Shown in pieces: positions 1-4,420 of a stretch of 5,147 bases of DNA. Under the pieces are notes generated by a model that did not search any database, was not told the DNA's origin, and saw only the letters and a list, made by a program, of their open reading frames with translations. Position 1 is the stretch's first letter; the number at the start of each line of letters is the position of its first letter. The position numbers were made by a program, and so were the translations under genes. The stretch lies in NCBI GenBank assembly GCA_030038765.1, contig JASHRA010000164.1:1-5147 (forward strand). The letters are read 5' to 3'. The DNA is from Candidatus Dormiibacterota bacterium (lineage in GTDB: Bacteria > Chloroflexota > Dormibacteria > Aeolococcales > Bog-877).

Positions 1-452
1 CCAGCTCGGGCGCGCTCTGCGACCGCCTCCTGGCCGCGCTGCGAGCCGCCGACGGGGCCGGGGGAGACCGCCGCGGGCGGCAGGCGGCGGCCCTCCTGGT
101 GGTCCGCCAGGAGGCCGGCTACGGCGGCTTCGACGACCGCATGATCGACCTGCGCGTCGACGACCACCCGACCCCGGTGGGCGAGCTGGAGCGACTCCTG
201 GGGCTCTGGCGCCTCTACTTCGAGCAGGCCGCCGAGGCTGACCTGCTGCCGCTGGAACCGGCGCTCCTGGAGCGCCTGCGCCGCGCCCTCCAGCGCCGCC
301 ACCGGCTCCCGGCGGGGGCCGACGAGGCGGCCCTCTGGACCGCCTTCGACGCCTGGGTGGCGCGGGAGAACCTGGAGGAGCGGGCCAGCTCCCACGACCG
401 CTTCGACCCGGCCGTCCTGGAGCGCCTGGAGGCCAGCGACCCCGAGGGCTGA
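1..452 (+). CDS. DUF1028 family protein, C-terminal part (5' end outside window)
   Basis: The reading frame is open from the first full codon (position 3) to TGA at 450-452, so the gene begins upstream of the window; the GTG at 99 is internal and not a start. The visible part begins at the end of the DUF1028 core. It has the family-typical glycine/aspartate/arginine stretch GDRRGRQAAALLVV, followed by GYGGFDDR and a DLRVDDHP-x-P-x-x-ELERLL segment. DUF1028 proteins have an Ntn-hydrolase-like fold and no established substrate; the predicted N-terminal nucleophile lies outside the window and cannot be judged. After the core comes a tail of about 80 residues, rich in Leu, Arg and Glu, resembling the putative peptidoglycan-binding-like extension often attached to this family. 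It ends in a WTAFDAWVARENLEER block. The next gene on the same strand starts 98 bases downstream and seems functionally unrelated. Family assignment is from recognised motifs; the role is unknown. Confidence 0.82.
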   Translation, partial: SSGALCDRLLAALRAADGAGGDRRGRQAAALLVVRQEAGYGGFDDRMIDLRVDDHPTPVGELERLLGLWRLYFEQAAEADLLPLEPALLERLRRALQRRHRLPAGADEAALWTAFDAWVARENLEERASSHDRFDPAVLERLEASDPEG

Positions 453-465
453 GCCGGCCGCGCCG

Positions 466-485
466 GGGGAGCGCGGCTTCTCCCC
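466..485 (+). terminator. Possible GC hairpin terminator after the DUF1028 gene
   Basis: GGGGAG at 466-471 pairs perfectly with CTCCCC at 480-485 around an 8-base loop, 14 bases after the DUF1028 stop codon. There is no following T-run, so intrinsic termination is uncertain. In such a GC-rich sequence a 6-base stem may also arise by chance. Confidence 0.25.
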
Positions 486-502
486 GCCGGGCCCGGGAGC
501 CC

Positions 503-508
503 GACAAT
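503..508 (+). promoter_or_regulatory. Possible -10 element (GACAAT) for the DUF211/VIT unit
   Basis: GACAAT is the only AT-leaning hexamer in the 98-base gap before the DUF211 gene and matches the TATAAT consensus at four of six positions. No convincing -35 box is seen 17 bases upstream. If real, it would give a leader of roughly 35 bases that includes GGAG at 542-545, five bases before the ATG at 551. Confidence 0.2.
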
Positions 509-550
509 GGGGCCGGGCGCGGCAGGGCGCCCCCCTCACCTGGAGCTGAG

Positions 551-835
551 ATGAACATTCGCCGGCTGGTACTGGACGTGGACAAGGCGGTGGCCCGCCC
601 CACCCTGGTGGAGATCGCCCGCGCCATCGAGGACGCCCCCGGCGTCGACGGGCTCAACATCACCGTCACCGAGATCGACATCGAGACCGTGGGCACGACC
701 ATCACGGTGGAGGGCGAGAACCTGGACTACGAGTACCTGGTCAAGGCCATCGAGTCCACCGGGGCGGTGGTCCACAGCATCGACGAGATCGCCGCCGGCC
801 GGGTCATGGTGGAGTCGATACCTCGACAACGATGA
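551..835 (+). CDS. DUF211 family small protein
   Basis: This 94-residue soluble protein has no membrane segment. It matches the DUF211 pattern through its whole length: IRRLVLDV at the N-terminus, a GVDGLNITVTEID strand-turn-strand (residues 31-43), TITVEGENLDYE (50-61), and the signature AVVHSIDEIAAG (72-83). The order predicts a ferredoxin-like beta-alpha-beta-beta-alpha-beta fold, as in solved archaeal members. The protein is strongly acidic, with Asp and Glu clustered at residues 41-61, which would suit cation binding or regulation, but no biochemical function is established for the family. The ATG has a GGAG Shine-Dalgarno at 542-545 with 5-base spacing. Its TGA overlaps the ATG of the following VIT-like gene (ATGA at 832-835), so the two are almost certainly translationally coupled, suggesting a shared job in metal handling. 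The family assignment is firm; the functional link is inference. Confidence 0.85.
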   Translation: MNIRRLVLDVDKAVARPTLVEIARAIEDAPGVDGLNITVTEIDIETVGTTITVEGENLDYEYLVKAIESTGAVVHSIDEIAAGRVMVESIPRQR

Positions 836-1377
836 GAGACCTGCTCCGGCTCTCCCGGTACAACCTGCTGCTACCGGTGGTGCTGGGGCTCTCGGACGGG
901 ATCCTGCTCGCCCTCACCCTGGCCGCCGGCCGCCTCGTCTCCTCGGCCCAGCCCATCGGCTGGAGCCTCGCCATCCGGATCGCCATCGGCGCCCTCGCCT
1001 CGGGCGCCTTCGTCTTCTTCGTCGCCACCTACTCCAGCCTGCGGGGCGACCTGATGCACGCCGAGCGCCAGCTGAACGTCACCAGCCGGGGCCAGCTGGC
1101 CTCCAGCCGGCTGGGGCTGGAGGTCCTGGTCGAGGCCGGCGCCACGACCCTGGTCTCCAGCGTGGCGGACTTCCTGGGCGCGCTCGTCCCGCTGGTCCCG
1201 GCGGTGCTGCTGCCCCGCATCGGCCTGGGCTCGGTGGTGGCCTCCCTGCTGGCCCTCGGCGTGCTCGGGCTGGTCCTCGCCCGGGTCGTCCACGGCACCT
1301 ACTGGCGCTGGTGCCTGAGCCTGCTCCTGGGCGGCAGCGTGCTGACGCTGCTGGGGGCCAAGCTGAGCCTGGTCTGA
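832..1377 (+). CDS. Short VIT1/CCC1-like integral membrane transporter
   Basis: This 181-residue protein has five predicted membrane helices, roughly at residues 13-34, 46-67, 102-126, 131-152 and 157-178, which is the topology of the vacuolar iron transporter (VIT1/CCC1) family. Recognisable motifs are GLSDGILLALTLAAG in helix 1 (Asp22-Gly23 matching the family's conserved DG), the VATYSSLRGDL turn after helix 2, and SSVADFLGALVPLVPAVLL at helix 3. Family members carry Fe2+ or Mn2+ across membranes, usually by proton exchange. Unusual points: the cytosolic segment between helices 2 and 3 is only about 30 residues and lacks the Glu/Met-rich metal-binding domain of plant VIT1, and the position around Thr66 departs from the usual GEY motif. 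The start overlaps the DUF211 stop codon (ATGA) and has no Shine-Dalgarno of its own, indicating translational coupling. It could be a divergent relative with another substrate. Confidence 0.72.
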   Translation: MRDLLRLSRYNLLLPVVLGLSDGILLALTLAAGRLVSSAQPIGWSLAIRIAIGALASGAFVFFVATYSSLRGDLMHAERQLNVTSRGQLASSRLGLEVLVEAGATTLVSSVADFLGALVPLVPAVLLPRIGLGSVVASLLALGVLGLVLARVVHGTYWRWCLSLLLGGSVLTLLGAKLSLV

Positions 1378-1402
1378 GCCCTCGCGGAGCCCCCCGGGCT
1401 CA
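1375..1402. terminator. Inverted repeat joining the two convergent stop codons
   Basis: TGAGCCC at 1375-1381 and GGGCTCA at 1396-1402 form a perfect 7-base inverted repeat with a 14-base loop. Its outer bases are the stop codons of the VIT-like gene and of the opposing 389-codon gene. An overlapping alternative stem pairs CCGGG at 1394-1398 with CCCGG at 1406-1410. There is no T-run on either side. It could act as a compact bidirectional terminator in the 22-base convergent gap, but this rests on the inverted repeat and position only. Confidence 0.35.
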
Positions 1403-2569
1403 GCTCCCGGGCCGCCCCACGGCGCCGGCCAGGTCCCGCTCCGAGTAGCCCCAGCTGGCCTCCGCCGCCGCCGGCCCCGAGGGCCCGAGTGCGAGCCCGG
1501 CGCCCTCCTGGTAGCGGGCGGGGTTGCGGCGCGCCATCAGGGCCGGGACCAGGTGGAGGCCGAGGGCGAAGATGGCCCAGCCGAAGAAGAGCGGCAGGCC
1601 CATGCTCCAGATGTCCTTGGCCAGGTAGAAGTGGAAGTCGTAGGGGTCCATGGCCTGGCAGGCGGCCATCAGCAGGCCGCAGGCACCGATGGCCAGGTTG
1701 GCGAGCACGAAGGCCTGGGCCAGGAGCCGGGGACGGGCCGCCCGCAGGCGGTCCAGGGGCGGCGTCGAGTCGGGCAGCGGCTCGGAGCGCCGCCAGCCGC
1801 GCCAGAGCGCGAGCAGCAGCCCGGCCCAGGCCAGGGCGCCGAGCCCGAAGATGGCGGAACCGAAGGCGGTGAGGTTCTGCGCCACCGGCGCGCTCAGCCC
1901 CTGGGTCACGGCGTAGGTGCCCTGGTTGAGGACCAGGCCCCCGCCGCTGAGGCAGGCCCCTCCGAGGATGGCCAGGGCGAGGATGGTGAGCCAGTCCGGT
2001 CGCCGCGGGCGGCGCGCCGCGGAGCTCCGGTCGAGGGCGCCCAGCGTCTTCCAGAGCAGGGGCGCGCCGACCAGCCAGCCGAGCCAGGGGGGCAGGATGG
2101 CGGGGATCCAGTCCACCAGGGGGTTGAAGTGGAAGTCCTGGACGTCCCAGATCCGCAGCAGGTTCATGGCGGCCCAGACCACGACCGTGTAGCAGGCGAG
2201 GTAGAAGAAGGCGCCCACCACCAGGCGGTAGCGTGCCTCCACCAGGCGCTGGAGCCCGCCCTGGGGCGGGGCCAGGAGCCCCGCCACCTTCCAGTAGAGG
2301 GGCGCGAACAGCGCCAGGACGATCAGCACCGGCGTGAACCAGGGCAGGATGTCCATCAGCAGGTCGAAGTGGAAGGTGCGCGGGTCCACGGCCTTGAGCA
2401 CGACCATGAGGCACCAGACCAGGCCCACGAAGGCGAGGCACAGGAAGCAGGCGCCGAGCAGCACCTCGAAGCGGCGCCGGACCAAGAATCCCGCTCTCAA
2501 CCGGTCCATGGTAGCCGGGGCCGGACGGAGGGGCAGGCCCCGGCCACGACGCAGCGGCGAGCACGGCAT
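1400..2569 (-). CDS. Uncharacterised multi-pass membrane protein with FHF-motif repeats
   Basis: I do not recognise this 389-residue protein. It has about eight hydrophobic helices arranged as roughly four tandem hairpin units of about 80 residues: 31-110, 111-190, 191-276 and 277-350. Units 1 and 2 align without gaps at an offset of exactly 80 (RF/RY at 33 and 113, FHF at 66 and 146, WK at 93 and 173). Unit 4 repeats the motif with FHF at 312. The shared motif is D-x2-[TD]-F-H-F-x4-D, with D62/H67/D73, D142/H147/D153 and D308/H313/D319. Unit 3 has lost it. The C-terminal 40 residues are low in complexity. The ATG at 2569 has a good GGAGG (2576-2580) six bases upstream; the ATG at 2509 (Met21) lacks one but would remove an Arg/Pro-rich, unconserved-looking N-terminus. 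It is the last gene of the minus block headed by ctaA, 27 bases behind its neighbour. Binding of metal or heme by the repeated His/Asp is conjecture. Confidence 0.8.
   Translation of the reverse strand: MPCSPLRRGRGLPLRPAPATMDRLRAGFLVRRRFEVLLGACFLCLAFVGLVWCLMVVLKAVDPRTFHFDLLMDILPWFTPVLIVLALFAPLYWKVAGLLAPPQGGLQRLVEARYRLVVGAFFYLACYTVVVWAAMNLLRIWDVQDFHFNPLVDWIPAILPPWLGWLVGAPLLWKTLGALDRSSAARRPRRPDWLTILALAILGGACLSGGGLVLNQGTYAVTQGLSAPVAQNLTAFGSAIFGLGALAWAGLLLALWRGWRRSEPLPDSTPPLDRLRAARPRLLAQAFVLANLAIGACGLLMAACQAMDPYDFHFYLAKDIWSMGLPLFFGWAIFALGLHLVPALMARRNPARYQEGAGLALGPSGPAAAEASWGYSERDLAGAVGRPGS
1520..2479 (-). repeat. Tandem helix-hairpin repeat, about four units of 80 codons
   Basis: This is the coding extent of the protein repeats in the 389-codon gene. 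The clearest DNA marker is the motif GAAGTGGAA (plus strand; Phe-His-Phe on the minus strand), at 1628-1636, 2126-2134 and 2366-2374. The spacing between the last two is exactly 240 bases. The unit whose marker would fall between 1636 and 2126 is present as a hydrophobic hairpin but lacks the motif. Confidence 0.7.
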
Positions 2570-2575
2570 CGCACC

Positions 2576-2580
2576 CCTCC
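2576..2580 (-). promoter_or_regulatory. Ribosome binding site deciding the ATG at 2569
   Basis: On the minus strand this reads GGAGG, six bases before the ATG at 2569. No comparable site precedes the alternative ATG at 2509, so the longer form is preferred. Confidence 0.6.
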
Positions 2581-2596
2581 CGGGGGAGGCTCCGGC

Positions 2597-2917
2597 TCAG
2601 AGGGAGCGGAAGATCACCGCCAGCCCGATGAAGAGCAGTAGCAGGGAGAGCAGCGCCAGGCAGCCGAAGTCGAAGCTGATGAGGAGCCGGAAGCCGCGCC
2701 GCATCTCCCCCACCGCGGGCGATCGCAGCTGGCCGGACGCGGTCGGGAGCGGCCCCTGGCGCGGCAGGGGCTCGTCCACGGGCTGGCTGCGGCCCCAGAT
2801 GCCCCTCAGCGTGATGTAGGCGGCGCCCGCCATCAGGACCCCGACGGCGACGATGATCACGCCCAGCCCGACGCCGTCGGAGCCGCCGGCGGCGGCCAGC
2901 AGCGAGAGACCGGTCAC
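2597..2917 (-). CDS. Small two-helix membrane protein of unknown function
   Basis: This is a 106-residue protein that I do not recognise. A glycine-rich N-terminus leads into helix 1 (about residues 15-39). A 40-residue hydrophilic, proline-rich linker follows (residues 42-78, including a QPVDEPLPRQGPLP stretch). Helix 2 is at about 82-104, ending in Arg-Ser-Leu. The start is GTG with no clear Shine-Dalgarno, 21 bases after the stop of the upstream oxidase-subunit-IV-like gene, and in-frame GTG codons just inside make the exact start uncertain. Codon use matches its neighbours. Its place between a small oxidase-like protein and the FHF-repeat protein, in a block led by ctaA, suggests an accessory membrane role, but nothing in the sequence itself shows one. 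Confidence 0.62.
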   Translation of the reverse strand: MTGLSLLAAAGGSDGVGLGVIIVAVGVLMAGAAYITLRGIWGRSQPVDEPLPRQGPLPTASGQLRSPAVGEMRRGFRLLISFDFGCLALLSLLLLFIGLAVIFRSL

Positions 2918-2938
2918 GGGGCCCGCTGGGGCCGCGCC

Positions 2939-3157
2939 TCAGGACAGGGAGCGGTACTCGCGCCGGGCATCGAGGACCCAGCCCCCGAGGGCGACCACGA
3001 CCACCACCAGGCCCACGATCACGACCTCGATCTTGGTGATGACCCCGATCAGGGACATGGCCACGCCCAGGGCCAGGACGATGGGCCAGAAGCTGGGCTT
3101 GGAGACCTCGCCCTCGGGCTCCTTCGGCTCCCGGTCGGGCTCGGGCTCAGCCAGCAT
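2939..3157 (-). CDS. Small membrane protein resembling cytochrome c oxidase subunit IV
   Basis: This 72-residue protein has an acidic, Pro/Glu-rich N-terminal tail (residues 3-17), then a KPSFWPIVLALG entry into helix 1 (about 24-41). A short Thr-Lys-Ile-Glu turn and helix 2 (44-61) follow, ending in a charged DARREYR tail. The PSxWP entry followed by two short helices is typical of the small, poorly conserved subunit IV type proteins that stabilise bacterial heme-copper oxidases in the membrane. The ATG lies inside the 3' end of the preceding 41-codon ORF (11-base overlap) and has no Shine-Dalgarno, suggesting translational coupling. The ctaA gene two places upstream supports an oxidase link, since heme A is used only by such enzymes. 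The catalytic oxidase subunits are not in the window, so a different role for a two-helix protein remains possible. Confidence 0.68.
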   Translation of the reverse strand: MLAEPEPDREPKEPEGEVSKPSFWPIVLALGVAMSLIGVITKIEVVIVGLVVVVVALGGWVLDARREYRSLS

Positions 3158-3272
3158 GGGCCGCGCCCAGGTAGATCACGGCCCAGATGAAGCCCAGGGC
3201 CAGCATCAGGATCGCGATCACCGTCAGCAGGAGGCCGAAGCGGACGTTGCCACGGGCCTCTCGCTGGTGCAC
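3147..3272 (-). CDS. 41-residue single-helix membrane protein (possible oxidase subunit IIa-like)
   Basis: This short ORF starts with GTG at 3272, one base after the ctaA stop codon, and ends with TGA at 3149-3147, overlapping the next gene's ATG by 11 bases. It fills what would otherwise be the only unexplained gap in the block. The protein has a basic, polar N-terminus (HQREARGNVRFG) and then one long hydrophobic helix (residues 12-35) containing FIWAVIY, ending in a short GAAHAG tail. Size, single helix, the Arg-Gly before the helix and the Trp/Tyr near its end recall the tiny subunit IIa of ba3/caa3-type oxidases, but at this length similarity is weak evidence. There is no Shine-Dalgarno; reinitiation after ctaA is likely. 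Exact abutment with both neighbours and the well-formed helix argue that it is a real gene. Confidence 0.62.
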   Translation of the reverse strand: MHQREARGNVRFGLLLTVIAILMLALGFIWAVIYLGAAHAG

Positions 3273-3273
3273 G

Positions 3274-4278
3274 TCAGGACTCGGCCGGGCCTGGGCCGGC
3301 CAGCTGGGAGGCGGGGTTCACGCCCCCGAGTAAACCACGCTCGGCCCCGCCCGCGGGGAGGGGCGGCGGCGAGTCGGCCGCGGCCTGCCAGCCCAGCGCC
3401 GCCAGCGCCACCACGGCGGACCAGACCGCGGAGCCCAGGGCCAGGTGGAGGTCCTGGAGCGCCTCGGGCGCCTGCAGGGTCGCCACCAGGCCCCCGACCG
3501 CGATCTGGGCCAGCAGCAGCACCGCGATCAGGTCCGCCAGCGGGCGCGCGCCCGGCAGGGAGCGCCAGCGGCGGGCCGCGTGCATGACCAGGAAGGCGAT
3601 GGCGACGGTGGCCAGCAGGACCATCAGGCGGTGCCCTCCCTGGATCAGCAGCAGCGGTCCCGGGACCCCCTGGGAGGAGGTGCAGGCGGGCCAGGAGGGA
3701 CAGGAGTAGGTGGCGCCCCCGTCCACCACCAGGGAGCCCGAGATCATGACCACGAAGGTGAGCACGACCGTGACCGGGCCCCAGGCGGTGAGGCGGTGGC
3801 CCTGCGCCTCGCGGTGGGGCAGCAGGCTGGTCACCGCCGTGATCCAGACCACCCCGAGCAGGATCATGGCCGTGAGCAGGTGCAGCGCCACGGTCACGGG
3901 CGCGTTGTGGGTGATCACGGTGATGGCCCCGAGCGCGATCTGGATGGCGATGATGGCCAGCGCCGCCAGCGCCGGCCAGAGCACCGAGGGCCGGTGCCGG
4001 GCGAAGCGCCAGGCGGCCAGCGCCGTCAGCACGACCAGGAGCGTGACCACGGTGACCAGGTAGCGGTGGGACTGCTCCAGCAGGGAGTGGAAGTTGTCCA
4101 CCGGCCCCAGCTGGCCGTAGCAGAGCGGCCACCCGGGACAGCCCATGCCCGACTCGGTGACCCGCACCGTGCTCCCCAGGATGACCAGGAAGTAGGTCAC
4201 CACCCCGGTGGCCACGGCCAGCGCCGGCAGCGTCCAGGCCAGCCGCGAGGGCGCGCCTCCGGTGCCCGCGGGCGTCAT
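3274..4278 (-). CDS. ctaA: Heme A synthase (COX15/CtaA family)
   Basis: The enzyme oxidises the C8 methyl group of heme O to the formyl group of heme A in the cytoplasmic membrane, supplying aa3-type oxidases. The 334-residue protein has about eight helices in two related halves. The four histidines expected to bind heme are visible: His71 in LLEQSHRYLV (with Glu68, the family's E-x2-H), His133 in VALHLLTA, His216 in IQGGHRLM and His278 in LQDLHLALG. Both outer loops carry the cysteine pair of the two-pair class: Cys47/Cys53 in GCPGWPLCYGQ and Cys193/Cys199 in SCPSWPACTSS. The QIALGAITVIT segment is also typical. The last 30 residues are an unconserved, Gly/Pro-rich tail. The ATG at 4278 has no Shine-Dalgarno and overlaps the stop of a possible leader ORF. 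It is the first main gene of the minus block, and ctaB is not in the window. Confidence 0.95.
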   Translation of the reverse strand: MTPAGTGGAPSRLAWTLPALAVATGVVTYFLVILGSTVRVTESGMGCPGWPLCYGQLGPVDNFHSLLEQSHRYLVTVVTLLVVLTALAAWRFARHRPSVLWPALAALAIIAIQIALGAITVITHNAPVTVALHLLTAMILLGVVWITAVTSLLPHREAQGHRLTAWGPVTVVLTFVVMISGSLVVDGGATYSCPSWPACTSSQGVPGPLLLIQGGHRLMVLLATVAIAFLVMHAARRWRSLPGARPLADLIAVLLLAQIAVGGLVATLQAPEALQDLHLALGSAVWSAVVALAALGWQAAADSPPPLPAGGAERGLLGGVNPASQLAGPGPAES

Positions 4279-4334
4279 CGCGGTAGCCGGCCGCCGCGGG
4301 CGGGCGCCGGGCGGCCTGGCGGCAGCTGGACCAT
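4275..4334 (-). CDS. Possible 19-residue leader ORF coupled to ctaA
   Basis: The ATG at 4334 is preceded by a perfect AGGAGG (4340-4345) with 5-base spacing, the best ribosome binding site in the window. The frame runs 19 codons, and its TGA (4277-4275) overlaps the ctaA ATG as ATGA. The peptide is rich in Pro, Arg and Gly, has no hydrophobic stretch, and contains Pro-Pro-Gly at residues 5-7, a motif known to slow ribosomes. It is not in the ctaA frame. Its likely role is to deliver ribosomes to the ctaA start, which lacks its own site, possibly with regulation by stalling. An alternative is that a one-base sequence error hides a longer ctaA N-terminus beginning here. Confidence 0.45.
   Translation of the reverse strand: MVQLPPGRPAPARGGRLPR
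4289..4316 (-). promoter_or_regulatory. GC-rich hairpin just upstream of the ctaA start
   Basis: GGCCGCC and GGCGGCC (plus-strand arms 4289-4295 and 4310-4316) form a perfect 7-base stem with a 14-base loop, ending 10 bases before the ctaA ATG. In the mRNA it would cover the ctaA initiation region, and translation of the leader ORF through it would open it. Chance is possible in a region this rich in G and C. Confidence 0.3.
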
Positions 4335-4339
4335 GGACC

Positions 4340-4345
4340 CCTCCT
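4340..4345 (-). promoter_or_regulatory. Perfect Shine-Dalgarno AGGAGG of the leader ORF
   Basis: On the minus strand this reads AGGAGG, five bases before the ATG at 4334 and 61 bases before the ctaA ATG, too far to serve ctaA directly. Its strength is the main reason to take the leader ORF seriously. Confidence 0.6.
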
Positions 4346-4359
4346 GACCCGATCTCCTG

Positions 4360-4365
4360 ATGCTA
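4360..4365 (-). promoter_or_regulatory. Possible -10 element (TAGCAT) for the ctaA block
   Basis: The minus strand reads TAGCAT (extended as TTAGCAT), fitting the TAnnnT pattern of high-GC bacteria, in an otherwise GC-saturated intergenic region. Transcription starting about 7 bases downstream would give a short leader that includes the AGGAGG at 4340-4345. No clear -35 box is seen. Confidence 0.4.
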
Positions 4366-4375
4366 ACTCGGGCCA

Positions 4376-4400
4376 GCCGCCGGACCGGCCCCGCGGCGGC
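4376..4400. promoter_or_regulatory. Dyad between the divergent promoters (possible operator)
   Basis: GCCGCCG at 4376-4382 and CGGCGGC at 4394-4400 form a perfect 7-base inverted repeat centred at 4388. It lies between the two candidate -10 elements (4360-4365 on minus, 4407-4412 on plus), where a regulator could affect both divergent units. Base composition makes chance dyads common here. Confidence 0.25.
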
Positions 4401-4403
4401 GCC

Positions 4404-4412
4404 TGCTACCGT
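4404..4412 (+). promoter_or_regulatory. Extended -10 element for a leaderless gene
   Basis: TGCTACCGT matches the extended form TGnTAnnnT. It ends 8 bases before the GTG at 4421, the distance expected when transcription begins at or next to the start codon. No Shine-Dalgarno lies in front of that GTG, which fits leaderless expression. Confidence 0.5.
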
Positions 4413-4420
4413 GGGCCCCC

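Noticed and set aside
1..98. GTG at 99 as the start of the first gene
   Set aside because: The frame is open to the window edge and the residues before 99 continue the DUF1028 core motif (GDRRGRQ), so the gene is truncated by the window, not started here.
871..1293. 140-codon minus-strand ORF opposite the VIT-like gene
   Set aside because: Asp/Gln/Gly/Glu-rich mirror of hydrophobic codons; the plus-strand frame has five clean helices and a coupled start.
1299..2564. 421-codon minus-strand ORF in another frame of the FHF-repeat gene
   Set aside because: Its translation is a Pro/Gly/Arg/Ala-rich low-complexity sequence with no helices or motifs, whereas the overlapping frame has clear membrane helices and protein repeats.
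1553..2641. 362-codon plus-strand ORF antisense to the FHF-repeat gene
   Set aside because: Rich in Gln, Glu, Gly and His as expected for the reverse reading of GC-rich membrane-protein codons; it also crosses the boundary of two real minus-strand genes.
3147..3157. Possible programmed frameshift where the 41-codon ORF overlaps the next gene
   Set aside because: The overlap has no slippery heptamer and the downstream protein has a complete, sensible N-terminus, so ordinary stop/start coupling explains it.
2853..3587. 244-codon plus-strand ORF across four minus-strand genes
   Set aside because: Spans several gene boundaries and is Pro/Arg/Ser/Thr-rich with no structure; it lies antisense to well-formed small membrane proteins.
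3224..4132. 302-codon minus-strand ORF overlapping ctaA in another frame
   Set aside because: Low-complexity Pro/Ala/Gly/Arg product; it has none of the heme or cysteine motifs seen in the ctaA frame.
3445..4347. 300-codon plus-strand ORF antisense to ctaA
   Set aside because: ctaA is unmistakable on the other strand; the antisense product is repetitive in Arg, Gln, Gly, Asp and His and has no recognisable domain.
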